Below the pieces are notes generated by a model. That model ran no database searches. It had not been told where the DNA came from and saw only the letters and a program-made list of their open reading frames with translations. Position numbers and translations under genes: made by a program. A DNA stretch of 64,000 nt from Rhizobium sp. 16-488-2b. Lineage in GTDB: Bacteria; Pseudomonadota; Alphaproteobacteria; Rhizobiales; Rhizobiaceae. Of the stretch, positions 44,006 to 52,294 are shown piece after piece (position 1 is the stretch's first letter; every line of letters begins with the position of its first letter). Location of the stretch: the NCBI RefSeq assembly GCF_017741815.1, contig NZ_JAGHMF010000034.1:434001-498000 (forward strand), read 5' to 3'.

Positions 44006-44807
44006 CCCAGCAAGCGGTGCGATCGTGATCATGCTGCGACAATTGAAGATGCATGGCATGGCCCAGGCTGTCGGGGAACTGACCGAACAGGGAGCCCCGG
44101 CGTTCGAGGCCGCGATTCCGGTCCTGTCGCAGCTCCTCAAAGCGGAGACGGCAGAAAGGGAGGTCAGATCGACAGCCTATCAGCTCAAGACGGCACGCTT
44201 TCCCGCCTACCGTGATCTGAACGGCTTCGACTTCGCAAGCAGCGAGATCAACGAGGCGCTCGTGCGCCAGCTTCATCGCTGCGACTTCCTCGACGAGGCC
44301 AACAACATCGTTCTGGTCGGCGGACCCGGCACAGGTAAAACGCATGTCGCCACGGCGATCGGCGTTCAAGCCATCGAGCATCATCATAAGCGGGTTCGCT
44401 TCTTCTCGACCGTCGAACTGGTCAACGCTCTCGAGCAGGAGAAAGCTCAAGGACGGTCCGGTCAGATCGCAAACCGGCTCATACACTCCGATCTCGTTAT
44501 CCTCGACGAACTTGGATACCTGCCATTCAGCGCGTCAGGCGGTGCACTGCTCTTCCATCTGTTGAGCAAACTCTACGAGCGGACCAGCGTCATCATCACT
44601 ACCAACCTGAGCTTCAGCGAATGGGCTAGCGTCTTCGGCGACGCCAAGATGACCACAGCGCTGCTCGATCGCCTGACCCATCACTGCCACATCCTCGAAA
44701 CCGGAAACGACAGCTTCCGATTCAAGAACAGCTCAGCGCATGAACCCAAAACCGCAAAGGAGAAAAGTAGGAACTTGACCACCACCACCGACCCGAAACA
44801 TACCTAA
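43995..44807 (+). CDS. istB: IS21 helper ATPase IstB
   Basis: A 270-aa AAA+ ATPase with Walker A GGPGTGKTH, Walker B LVILDELGYLPF and sensor ITTNLSFSEW. It assembles on target DNA and activates IstA. Length and overlap with istA are normal. Confidence 0.95.
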   Translation: MRHNPASGAIVIMLRQLKMHGMAQAVGELTEQGAPAFEAAIPVLSQLLKAETAEREVRSTAYQLKTARFPAYRDLNGFDFASSEINEALVRQLHRCDFLDEANNIVLVGGPGTGKTHVATAIGVQAIEHHHKRVRFFSTVELVNALEQEKAQGRSGQIANRLIHSDLVILDELGYLPFSASGGALLFHLLSKLYERTSVIITTNLSFSEWASVFGDAKMTTALLDRLTHHCHILETGNDSFRFKNSSAHEPKTAKEKSRNLTTTTDPKHT

Positions 44808-44830
44808 GAGGCGGGTCAATTCTCGGCGCA

Positions 44831-44862
44831 AATGCCGGGTCACTTCTCAGTGCAAATCAACA
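44831..44862. repeat. IS21 right terminal inverted repeat
   Basis: 32 bp, the inverse of 42366-42397, ending CAAATCAACA. Confidence 0.9.
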
Positions 44863-44922
44863 TCTTCGACCAAATGGATGAAACATCGGGCTCTTTGCCT
44901 GTCCTGAACCATCGGTATCGTC

Positions 44923-45387
44923 ATGTCCGCCCGTAGCGCAGGTCTCCTTCTGTTTCGGCGGACGTCCGACGTGGTCGAGGTTCTCCTCGTCCATCCCGGC
45001 GGCCCGTTCTGGGCGAAAAAGGACGAGGGCGCTTGGTCAATCCCGAAAGGATTGGTCGAGTCAGGCGAGAGCGACTTCGATGCGGCCGTACGCGAGACCC
45101 GAGAGGAACTGGGCGTCGACGTCGATGGAGAGTTCGTAGCGCTGGGCGAGTATCGACAGCCCAGTGGAAAGACCGTCGTCGCATGGTGTGTCGAAGCCAA
45201 TCCGCTGCTCGACATGGACGATATCAAGAGTGAGACCTTCACGATGGAATGGCCGCCGAAGTCAGGACAGCAGAAGAGCTTTCCCGAGGTGGATCGCGCC
45301 GGCTGGTTTTCCATGGAAGTTGCAGGTGTGAAGATGCTCAAGGGCCAGCGGCCTATGCTTGAAGCCCTTCAGCGGCATCTGGGATAG
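44923..45387 (+). CDS. NUDIX hydrolase
   Basis: A 154-aa protein with a complete Nudix box, G-x5-E-x7-REUxEExGU, read as GLVESGESDF then REELGV. The N-terminal AGLLLFRR and WSIPKG segments are as in the family that includes diadenosine tetraphosphate and similar hydrolases. It lies 60 bases after the IS21 element, so IS21 may have replaced its promoter. Substrate unknown. Confidence 0.92.
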   Translation: MSARSAGLLLFRRTSDVVEVLLVHPGGPFWAKKDEGAWSIPKGLVESGESDFDAAVRETREELGVDVDGEFVALGEYRQPSGKTVVAWCVEANPLLDMDDIKSETFTMEWPPKSGQQKSFPEVDRAGWFSMEVAGVKMLKGQRPMLEALQRHLG

Positions 45388-45547
45388 CTATCAGAACCCC
45401 ACGCCTCAATGGCCGCCATAAGGCATGCGTCCGCCTGTGAGCAGCCATGACTTGCATCCGCCGCAGCGCATCGCCATCTGCAGGTCACCGCCCAGAACTT
45501 ATCAGAGCCACCGCCCGGACCCGAGGTCTGTGAGCGAGGAGATCATC

Positions 45548-45826
45548 ATGCATGGAATTTCGAAGACCCTGACCGAGATGACGTTGGTCGAGCGCTCCAG
45601 CTTGCTCGAGACCGTCGCAGACGCCCTAGAGGCGAGCGCGGACGAAGCCGAGGAACATGGCGACGCTACCTTCGTGACGAACTCTATGTGCGTCGCGAAT
45701 ACGATCCGCGGCATGTCCTGCAACCTCGGCGCCGCCGATCTTGCTGCTGCTGAACTCCTGTTGGAGCAAGGCATCATGCTCATGCATGCCCACGCCAATC
45801 GAAATAAACCAACGAGCCTTCACTAG
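45548..45826 (+). CDS. Hypothetical protein, 92 aa
   Basis: GAGGAG lies 6-11 bases before the ATG at 45548. The product is helical and acidic (TLVERSSLLETVADALEASA, then ADLAAAELLLEQGIMLMHAH). No recognised domain. It converges with the 98-aa gene, 12 bases apart. Confidence 0.6.
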   Translation: MHGISKTLTEMTLVERSSLLETVADALEASADEAEEHGDATFVTNSMCVANTIRGMSCNLGAADLAAAELLLEQGIMLMHAHANRNKPTSLH

Positions 45827-45838
45827 ACGGACAGGTGA

Positions 45839-46135
45839 TTACGCGTCTTCGCGATTGAGTATCCGCATGGTGCGAATTTTGTCCGCGAGCGTAAGCAGAG
45901 CCTTCGCGACCGTCTCGTCACTCATGGCTTCTATGTCCCTGGCGATCTCTTCGATGACATGCTCGTCAGACCGATCCAGTGGAGCGGCCTTGCCCGTGGT
46001 GATGAGAAGTCCTCGCAGCGCTCCTGATGCGGTGACGCCCTTCCTCAGCAGGTGCCGTCGTTCTGGCGGGGCTAGCTTGCCGACGCCGTTCGCGGCGCGA
46101 ACGAGTTCGACAACGAGGTTCGTCGTAACCGTCAA
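45839..46135 (-). CDS. Hypothetical protein, 98 aa, coupled to the SRAP gene
   Basis: It starts in an ATGA overlap with the end of the SRAP gene. The product is helical (PPERRHLLRKGVTASGALR, EEIARDIEAMSDETVAKAL) and has no recognised domain. The overlap suggests one transcript with the SRAP gene. Confidence 0.65.
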   Translation of the reverse strand: MTVTTNLVVELVRAANGVGKLAPPERRHLLRKGVTASGALRGLLITTGKAAPLDRSDEHVIEEIARDIEAMSDETVAKALLTLADKIRTMRILNREDA

Positions 46136-46806
46136 AGCGGGTTGACCTCCGGCATTGGCTTGCCCTCGAACCGTGAGGAATTGACGTCGCGAGAGACACG
46201 ATGGAATTCCAGCCGGTCATCAAGGTTCTCATTCAACAGCTCCTTCGCCTTCGCGGCCGGAGTCGCCGGATCAAGCCACTCCTTGTAAGCGGCCGGGTCC
46301 AATATTACCGGCTGCCTGTCGTGAAGTTTGGACATTGGCTGACCAGCGGGCATGGTGACGATCGAGCAGCTTGTTACGCCAAGCGCCGAGTTGTGCGCCC
46401 AGATTCCCGCGAACGAAAATGGGTCGTCGCCGGGCAGGTGGATGTGCCATGGATCTTTCTTCCCGTCAGCGTCGCTGACCGTCCATTCGTAGAATGCCGA
46501 CGCAGGTATAAGGCACCGCTTCGACTTGAAGGCTTCGCGGAATGCTGGCGCGGTGTCGACCGTCTCGATCCGCGAATTGAACATGGCTGCTTTCGGCATC
46601 TCCTTCGCCCAAAACGGCACCAACCACCACCGCGCTTCCTCGGCGACCTGCTTCCCTTCCGGATCGTTGTGAACAATCAGGACCGTCTGGGTGGGAGCGA
46701 TGTTGTACCGCGCCTGCGTGTTCCTACCGCGCTCTGTATCCCAAGCGAGATCGTAAAGATCGACGAAAGCCGGCCATTCATGCTCCAACGTAAACCTGCC
46801 GCACAT
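46132..46806 (-). CDS. SRAP-domain protein (YedK/HMCES family)
   Basis: A 224-aa SRAP protein. The catalytic Cys2 is in MCGRFTL, with ARYNIAPTQ, the Glu in SAFYEW, and HDRQPVIL supplying the active-site His. These proteins crosslink through Cys2 to abasic sites in single-stranded DNA, protecting them during repair. The ATG at 46806 is required because Cys must be residue 2. It follows a 74-aa gene by 13 bases and overlaps the 98-aa gene, so the three form an operon. Confidence 0.95.
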   Translation of the reverse strand: MCGRFTLEHEWPAFVDLYDLAWDTERGRNTQARYNIAPTQTVLIVHNDPEGKQVAEEARWWLVPFWAKEMPKAAMFNSRIETVDTAPAFREAFKSKRCLIPASAFYEWTVSDADGKKDPWHIHLPGDDPFSFAGIWAHNSALGVTSCSIVTMPAGQPMSKLHDRQPVILDPAAYKEWLDPATPAAKAKELLNENLDDRLEFHRVSRDVNSSRFEGKPMPEVNPL

Positions 46807-46819
46807 GAAGGGCGATATC

Positions 46820-47044
46820 CTATCTCTTGAGAACCGCAAGATCGCGCGCAAGGTCACGATTTGCAAGCAGCGCAAGCATATGGTTGTCGGCCAGCTCGAC
46901 GAGAGCGGCCGCAACCTCTTCTGGCTGCCAACCCACCCCAATGGCAGATGCCGCGACCGACGCGATCGCGGATTCCATGGCTTCCTGACATCTGAGGAAG
47001 CGATCGGGATGATCTTCGAAGGGAGGCGAAGGGATTACGGTCAT
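46820..47044 (-). CDS. Hypothetical protein, 74 aa, upstream of the SRAP gene
   Basis: The product reads MTVIPSPPFEDHPDRFLRCQ, then an Ala-rich helix with EEVAAALVELADNHML. It looks like a real small helical protein and ends 13 bases before the SRAP start. I recall similar small proteins in rhizobia but cannot name a function. Confidence 0.6.
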   Translation of the reverse strand: MTVIPSPPFEDHPDRFLRCQEAMESAIASVAASAIGVGWQPEEVAAALVELADNHMLALLANRDLARDLAVLKR

Positions 47045-47141
47045 GAGACCGAAATGTCGTCCAATTATAAACCGTCAAGGCGCCCATCTTGACTGCCGGG
47101 CCGGCATCACCATCTCAACGTCGATCCCCCGGAGCTGCGAT

Positions 47142-47312
47142 ATGGACGACATCATCTTCACGAACCTGTTCGACGACGACAAAATGGAGATCTTGCCGCC
47201 GGAGAGGAACTCCTGCCGGGAAGGAATGATGTCGCGTTGCGACTGCTGCGGACGCCCGGCCGCGATTGACGAAGACTGCTGTGGGATTTGCGAAGAATGT
47301 CTCCTACCATGA
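47142..47312 (+). CDS. Cys-rich 56-aa protein
   Basis: Starts MDDIIFTNLFDDDKMEILPP and ends in a compact cysteine set, CDCCGRPAAIDEDCCGICEE then CLLP, which could bind one or two zinc ions. GGAG lies before the ATG. Its stop overlaps the start of the next gene (ATGA), implying coupling. Unrecognised. Confidence 0.6.
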   Translation: MDDIIFTNLFDDDKMEILPPERNSCREGMMSRCDCCGRPAAIDEDCCGICEECLLP

Positions 47313-47599
47313 ATGGAACGTCGACCACGGCGACGCCGGATTTTCAGCGGGCGCTTGCTGCGTTTCCCGCAGGATATGTCGAAGGCCATTTGAATGGGAG
47401 AAGATGGGGATCGACCGTCAAGCGGTCCGATGACGGCAGTCGTGTCTGGCTTTTCGCAGAGGAGCTAGGCGGAGGCGAGATTGTCTCCTTTAACCTGTAT
47501 CTCCTCTCCAGCGATCGACCGATGCTGAGGCCCTGCGAGATGGCGTCGGAAAAGGTTACGGAATTCGTCATCGCGTTCGTGCCAGACCGGAAAATCTAA
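47309..47599 (+). CDS. Hypothetical protein, 96 aa
   Basis: Starts at the ATG in the ATGA overlap with the Cys-rich gene. The product has FPAGYVEGHLNGRRWGSTVK, GSRVWLFAEELGGGEIVSFN and VTEFVIAFVP, which looks like a small beta-rich domain. No family named with confidence. Ordinary hydrophilic cytoplasmic protein. Confidence 0.65.
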   Translation: MNGTSTTATPDFQRALAAFPAGYVEGHLNGRRWGSTVKRSDDGSRVWLFAEELGGGEIVSFNLYLLSSDRPMLRPCEMASEKVTEFVIAFVPDRKI

Positions 47600-47745
47600 A
47601 CGCAACGATAGGTGCAGACCGCACAGAGTTGAGCCGTTGGAAAGGTCTTGAAGCCCATCCGCCCATAGCACGCCTGCGCCACCGACTTCTCCTTGCCGCC
47701 GTTCCTCTTGAGCTCCAGCAAGTCCTACCACCTCGTGCCCAGGGG

Positions 47746-48618
47746 TCACATCGTCCAAGTACCTTCACCGTCGGCATCGGGTATGTATCCCGTCGGCCAT
47801 TTAGCACCCGTGATGTTGGCGCCATCATAGTTCATCCCATCGATCTTGGCGCGGCTAAAGTCGCTGTCGCTCAGGTTGGCGCCCTCGAAGTTGCAGCCCG
47901 ACAAATCAGCATCTCCAAAATCGACGTCTGACCAGTCGGAGAACGCCAAGTCCTTGCGCGGGTCGATTTTGGCAAATCGCCAGAGCTCAACTATGCTGGT
48001 TCCAGCCGGTGCCTCCACGATATCGTCAAAGACGGTTCGTTCGCTGCGGCTAGCCTTCGAGACTTCTGCTTTCTGTAAACCTTCCCTAGGCGCGTCGGAC
48101 TCATAAAATCCATCGTCCGCTAAAGCGCCTACCCGCGCATGAATGCTGAGGCCGAGTTCGACCGGGTCGTAGTCGGCAGAGGGCCGCTCTGCCGCCGGCA
48201 TTGCCGCCACTACCTCATCCATGGTTCCGACAAGCCTGACCTCTGGTCCGGGAGCACGGCCGACAAGGAAATGGAAGTCGTGTGTGGTATCAAAGAGCAC
48301 TTCGACGACCGCGCCATGGGGATCATCTAGTTCCGAGAGAAGTCTATTTTGAACCGTTAAGACTTTGTAGATCCAGATGCCGCGCAAATGCCTGTCGGGG
48401 TTGACCTTGTCGAGGGCAACAAAAAGTCCGCTGTCTCCATCGTATACCTCGTAGTCTTCCCGAGCCCCCGTATAGTAGCGCACGATGAATCCAGGATTGG
48501 ACCGATCCTTTACGATACTGATGCCAATTCCGTTCACGCCAGTCACCTCCGGTCTCTTTGCCCTGTCAACAGGACGGATATACGGGGGTCGCGTAAATTC
48601 GATATTGGCGAATTGCAT
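47746..48618 (-). CDS. Pentapeptide-repeat protein with unknown N-terminal domain
   Basis: A 290-aa protein. The C-terminus (about 225-275) holds pentapeptide repeats, VDFGDADLSGCNFEGANLSD followed by SDFSRAKIDGMNYDGANITG, enough for about two coils of a quadrilateral beta-helix. The first 200 residues form an unrecognised domain (GIGISIVKDRSNPGFIVRYY, RGIWIYKVLTVQNRLLSEL). No signal peptide. A 34-bp palindrome lies 67 bases before its start and may be its operator. Confidence 0.8.
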   Translation of the reverse strand: MQFANIEFTRPPYIRPVDRAKRPEVTGVNGIGISIVKDRSNPGFIVRYYTGAREDYEVYDGDSGLFVALDKVNPDRHLRGIWIYKVLTVQNRLLSELDDPHGAVVEVLFDTTHDFHFLVGRAPGPEVRLVGTMDEVVAAMPAAERPSADYDPVELGLSIHARVGALADDGFYESDAPREGLQKAEVSKASRSERTVFDDIVEAPAGTSIVELWRFAKIDPRKDLAFSDWSDVDFGDADLSGCNFEGANLSDSDFSRAKIDGMNYDGANITGAKWPTGYIPDADGEGTWTM

Positions 48619-49070
48619 CGATTTCTACCGATCGCCCGCTTTCGCGCCACAGCCAGCAAAGTGAACACCATTGTAGCAGTTTGATCGGTTGTAACGTTTC
48701 CGCGAAAATGTTACAACCGAATGAAATCATAGCGTTATGAGCGCATCTTAGCAAAAATTCGTTCCATCTGACGCCTTATCTATTGGATGAACGAGACGAG
48801 AAGCTTTTCATTTAGGCTCGCCACCGCGTGGGCGTTCACGTTCGTGCGGCCACGTATCGAAGATATAGTTCCACATCCCCATGTAGAGCGTCGGGCACTC
48901 ACTTGGTCGGTTCGTGTTCGGCAGAGACATTCGCCAAGTCCTTGAGCATGCCGAGCCGTCTCCAAACCAAGCTATCCGCGCAACGTCTACATGATCGTGC
49001 CATGATGCACCTGGGTTAAGATCTTGTAGACGCCGTGGTGGTGTGCGCCTCGCTTTCACAGGAGCATCCA
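48619..49070. other. Intergenic region between divergent genes
   Basis: About 450 bases, more AT-rich than the neighbours. It holds the 34-bp palindrome at 48686-48719. Short frames on the minus strand (48780-49071) have no ribosome site or motif and are not supported. Confidence 0.4.
48686..48719. promoter_or_regulatory. 34-bp inverted repeat with perfect 10-bp arms
   Basis: CGGTTGTAAC - 14 bases - GTTACAACCG. It is a strong dyad, either a dimeric-regulator operator or a recombination-type site. It stands upstream of the pentapeptide-repeat gene. Confidence 0.6.
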
Positions 49071-49454
49071 ATGATCATCGTATTTTTCGAATATGACGCA
49101 CGGCCCTACTTCTTCGGTGTCACCTCTGGAAAGCAGACGACCGGGTGCTCGTTGTCGTATAACGACGTGGCCGCCGAGCTCTTCGACCTTCAGAAAGCTG
49201 AGTGGAAGGTTGACACAATCGATGCCCAGCCAACCTATATCCAAGGCACAGCCTTACGCCGCTTCGAGTTCGTCGAGGGGCGTTGGGTGTTAGTTGACGT
49301 GGAAGACGGCATCATGACTGTCGTAGCGGACATGCACGACGGTGATGGCTGTTTCTTGATCTCGGCAAACGAGCCGAACGAGGTCTTTATCGCAGAAGCC
49401 ACGGAAGTCACTGACGACCTCATCGCGCAAGCCGGTTCAAGTTACGGCGGATAA
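49071..49454 (+). CDS. Hypothetical protein, 127 aa
   Basis: Starts MIIVFFEYDARPYFFGVTSG; AGGAG lies 5-9 bases before the ATG. Acidic, beta-rich looking (RWVLVDVEDGIMTVVADMHD) and cytoplasmic. No family recognised. It overlaps the converging 138-aa frame by 18 bases. Confidence 0.65.
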   Translation: MIIVFFEYDARPYFFGVTSGKQTTGCSLSYNDVAAELFDLQKAEWKVDTIDAQPTYIQGTALRRFEFVEGRWVLVDVEDGIMTVVADMHDGDGCFLISANEPNEVFIAEATEVTDDLIAQAGSSYGG

Positions 49455-49853
49455 GGCTGACTTATGTTTCCGGGCCGCCTCGAGGACAGCTTCGGGATAG
49501 CGTCCGCGACTTATTCCCAACTTGACAAAGAAATGGTCGAGATTAAGCAGAGCGCCCTCGCCAAGGAGGCGTTCTCGCTGATAGTCGACCTCAACAAGCG
49601 CTGCTACTCGGTCTATTTCGTCCGCGAGATGCACCGGAGGTTGGCAACTTCTTAGCTTCTCCAGTGACGCGCGCGCGGTCACAATGTCGCCAAGCTTTTG
49701 GGACGCGCGTGCGATACCTAGGAGAGTTTCTTCTGGTGTTCTGGATGTTCTGCCAAGCTTTTTCATACAGGCAGTTTGCAGAATAACTCTGCCGGCATCA
49801 ACGACCCGACGGCGGAGGTCCGGTGTCTGCGATGGGCAACGAGAATGCTCCAC
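49437..49853 (-). CDS. Hypothetical protein, 138 aa or shorter
   Basis: The C-terminal two thirds look coding (TPEETLLGIARASQKLGDIV, DEIDRVAALVEVDYQRERLL) and helical. The GTG at 49853 and the ATG at 49766 are both possible starts, neither with a clear ribosome site. Unrecognised. Confidence 0.45.
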   Translation of the reverse strand: MEHSRCPSQTPDLRRRVVDAGRVILQTACMKKLGRTSRTPEETLLGIARASQKLGDIVTARASLEKLRSCQPPVHLADEIDRVAALVEVDYQRERLLGEGALLNLDHFFVKLGISRGRYPEAVLEAARKHKSALSAVT

Positions 49854-50366
49854 GATATTCTTTTACGGTCGCGGAAGGCAATGACTAGGACGTTGTCCAA
49901 AAGAATTCCGAGCTTGCCGAGATCCAAAAGGAGACCGACTTTACAGTCGCTCAGCCTCTCATCTCGTGTGGGGCAGGCCGGCTAGCGCCCGCGATCGACG
50001 CCTGTTTCGACTAGCTCGACTCCGTGCTTCCCCGACGACCTCCATTTCAGGCCCTCGGTTACCGAGAAGAGGCAGGGCTGGCTCAAATTTGAGTGGCTTA
50101 GGTCTTTTCTTGAGCTAAACCAATTGCTCTTACGAGGCGCCAAATAATATCTCACGATTTCAATCGGATAGGTCAAGGCGGTGGTTTCGGCGGCAAATCC
50201 GGGCTCTCGTTAGAGGTACATTCGTACCTTATCGGAGGGGCGTACGGCCATTGTGGGCAACCCGGATCAGCCAGTCACGACATCTTGACGAGTCACTAAT
50301 CTATGTGAAATGCTAAGATGTCAGACCAATTTAAAGGTCGGCTGCCTATAAAAATATTGGGGAACC
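49854..50366. other. Intergenic region upstream of the GntR gene
   Basis: About 510 bases with no supported gene. Near its right end ATGTCAGACCA (50318-50328) matches the FadR-subfamily operator form TNGTNNNACNA with one mismatch, 39 bases before the gntR ATG. Confidence 0.35.
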
Positions 50367-51089
50367 ATGAAGGCACCAAACAGCGATAGGCCGGTTATCC
50401 GGCCGCTTCCGGCGATGGATCGCGCGCGTCAGGTAACGGATGCGTTGGCGGACTATGTGGAAGATGCGCGCCTGCAGGCCGGTGACCGGCTGCCGGCTGA
50501 GCGCGAGCTGATGGCGGACCTCAGGGTCGGGCGCTCGACCATTCGCGAGGCGATCCGGCACTTCCAGGCGCTCGGTGTGATCGAGACGCGCAAGGGCAGC
50601 GGGACCTATCTGCTGAAGCCGATCTCCAAGGCGACCATTCACATGCCGCTGTCGCTGCATGCGACGGACCTGCGCAACGCCCTGCTGCAGACGCTGGAAG
50701 TGCGCCGTGGCATCGAGTGCGAGGCAGGCATGGTGGCCGCGAAGAAGCGCACCGCTCAGGACCTTGTCGTCATAGAAGAGAAGCTCAACGAGATGGAGCG
50801 CGTCCATCTGGAAAAGGGCACCTCGGGTCCGGAGGATCTGGCCTTCCACCTCGCCATCTACGATGCCAGCCACAATCCGCTGTTTCGCCAGCTTCTCGAG
50901 CAGATGCGCGAGACCTTCTGGCAGTTCTGGCAGCACCCTTTCGAGCGGCAGGACTTCGCCCGCCGTTCCTTTCCCTTTCACCGCACGCTCTTCAACGCGA
51001 TCGCCGCGCGCGATCCCGAGGCGGCGCGCGAAGAGACACTGAAAATCCTCGCGTTCGTCGAGGAAGACATCAAGGAAATGTCCCAATGA
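50367..51089 (+). CDS. GntR-family (FadR subfamily) regulator
   Basis: A 240-aa regulator with an N-terminal winged HTH (GDRLPAERELMADLRVGRST, IREAIRHFQALGVIETRKGS) and a C-terminal all-helical FCD domain with the metal-binding Asp/His set (DLAFHLAIYDASHNPLF, HRTLFNAI). GGGGAA precedes the ATG. Its stop overlaps the next gene (ATGA), so it probably controls the PLP enzyme and the sugar transporter. Confidence 0.93.
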   Translation: MKAPNSDRPVIRPLPAMDRARQVTDALADYVEDARLQAGDRLPAERELMADLRVGRSTIREAIRHFQALGVIETRKGSGTYLLKPISKATIHMPLSLHATDLRNALLQTLEVRRGIECEAGMVAAKKRTAQDLVVIEEKLNEMERVHLEKGTSGPEDLAFHLAIYDASHNPLFRQLLEQMRETFWQFWQHPFERQDFARRSFPFHRTLFNAIAARDPEAAREETLKILAFVEEDIKEMSQ

Positions 51090-52252
51090 GCAACGGTTCA
51101 GACCCGTTCGAATTCGCGTCCCTCATCACCGCGCACGACGAAGGAAACTTCGCCGAAGCAGTGGTGCCGCCGATCTTCCAGACGTCGCTGTTCACATTCT
51201 CCGATTACGACGACATGATCGCCTCTTATCGCGGCGAAAAGGTGCGTCCGATCTACACGCGCGGCCTCAATCCCACGGTGCGCATGTTCGAGGAGATGCT
51301 GGCGAAGCTCGAGGGTGCTGAGGATGCGCTGGGTTTTGCCAGCGGCATGGCGGCGATCTCGTCGGCGGTGCTGGCCTTCGTCGAGCCGGGCGACCGCATC
51401 GTCGCCGTCAAGCATGTCTATCCCGATGCCTTCCGCCTGTTCGGTACGGTCCTGAAGCGCATGAAGGTCGAGGTGACCTATGTCGACGGCCGTGATGAGG
51501 AGGCCGTCGCCAAGGCGCTGCCCGGCGCCAAGCTGTTCTACATGGAAAGCCCGACAAGCTGGGTCATGGAAGCGCATGATGTCGGCGCGCTCGCGGCTCT
51601 GGCGAAGCAACATGGTGTGATCTCCATGATCGACAACAGCTGGGCAAGCCCAGTCTTCCAGCGGCCGATCACGCTCGGCGTCGATCTCGTCATTCACTCG
51701 GCTTCGAAATACCTCGGCGGCCACAGCGATGTTGTCGCCGGCGTCGTGGCCGGCTCGAAGGAAATGGTCGCCCGCGTCAAGGCGGAATCCTATCCCTATC
51801 TCGGCGGCAAGCTGTCGCCCTTCGATGCCTGGCTTTTGATCCGCGGCATGCGCACCTTGCCGATCCGCATGAAGGCGCACGAGGCGGCCGGCATGACGAT
51901 CGCCAAGCGCCTGCAGGATCTCGATGTCGTCGAAACGGTCTGCCATCCGGGCCTGGCCAACCGCCTGCCGGCGGGTCTTAACGGCACGTCGGGGCTGTTC
52001 TCGTTCATATTCCGCGAAGGCGTCGATATTCGCGCCTTCGCCGATCACCTCAAGCTCTTCAAACTGGGAGTGAGCTGGGGTGGACATGAAAGCCTGATCG
52101 TACCAGGCGAGGTCGTCCTTCAGCAGAAGGCACAGCCCAGTTCCGCGCATACCTTCGGGATCCACGCGCGGTCCGTACGCCTCCATGTCGGCCTCGAAGG
52201 AACCGAGGCGTTGTGGAGAGACATCGAGGAGGCGCTTTCCGTCGCTTCGTAA
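51086..52252 (+). CDS. Cys/Met-metabolism PLP-dependent lyase/synthase family enzyme
   Basis: A 388-aa fold-type I enzyme of the cystathionine beta-lyase / gamma-synthase family. Signatures: GLNPTVRMFEEMLAKLEGAE, FASGMAAIS, the Asp in MIDNSWASPVF and the PLP lysine in HSASKYLGGHSDVVAGVV. The start overlaps gntR. The C-terminal LKLFKLGVSWGGHESL is typical. The exact reaction is not clear; the sugar-transporter setting differs from the usual methionine genes. Confidence 0.9.
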   Translation: MSNGSDPFEFASLITAHDEGNFAEAVVPPIFQTSLFTFSDYDDMIASYRGEKVRPIYTRGLNPTVRMFEEMLAKLEGAEDALGFASGMAAISSAVLAFVEPGDRIVAVKHVYPDAFRLFGTVLKRMKVEVTYVDGRDEEAVAKALPGAKLFYMESPTSWVMEAHDVGALAALAKQHGVISMIDNSWASPVFQRPITLGVDLVIHSASKYLGGHSDVVAGVVAGSKEMVARVKAESYPYLGGKLSPFDAWLLIRGMRTLPIRMKAHEAAGMTIAKRLQDLDVVETVCHPGLANRLPAGLNGTSGLFSFIFREGVDIRAFADHLKLFKLGVSWGGHESLIVPGEVVLQQKAQPSSAHTFGIHARSVRLHVGLEGTEALWRDIEEALSVAS

Positions 52253-52294
52253 AAGTCCAGAAACAGAGGAAAAACCTGGAAGGGGGAACTGAGC

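Larger units (their letters stand above)
42366..44862 (+). mobile_element. Complete IS21-family insertion sequence
   Basis: 2497 bp with perfect 32-bp terminal inverted repeats beginning TG, second inner copies of CGAGAATTGACCC, and overlapping istA and istB. All parts look intact. Flanks ATCGTTAAGGG and TCTTCGACCAA share no duplication. Confidence 0.93.

Noticed and set aside
48780..49071. Minus-strand small ORFs between the pentapeptide-repeat gene and the 127-aa gene
   Set aside because: Overlapping alternative frames with no ribosome site, motif or neighbour coupling.
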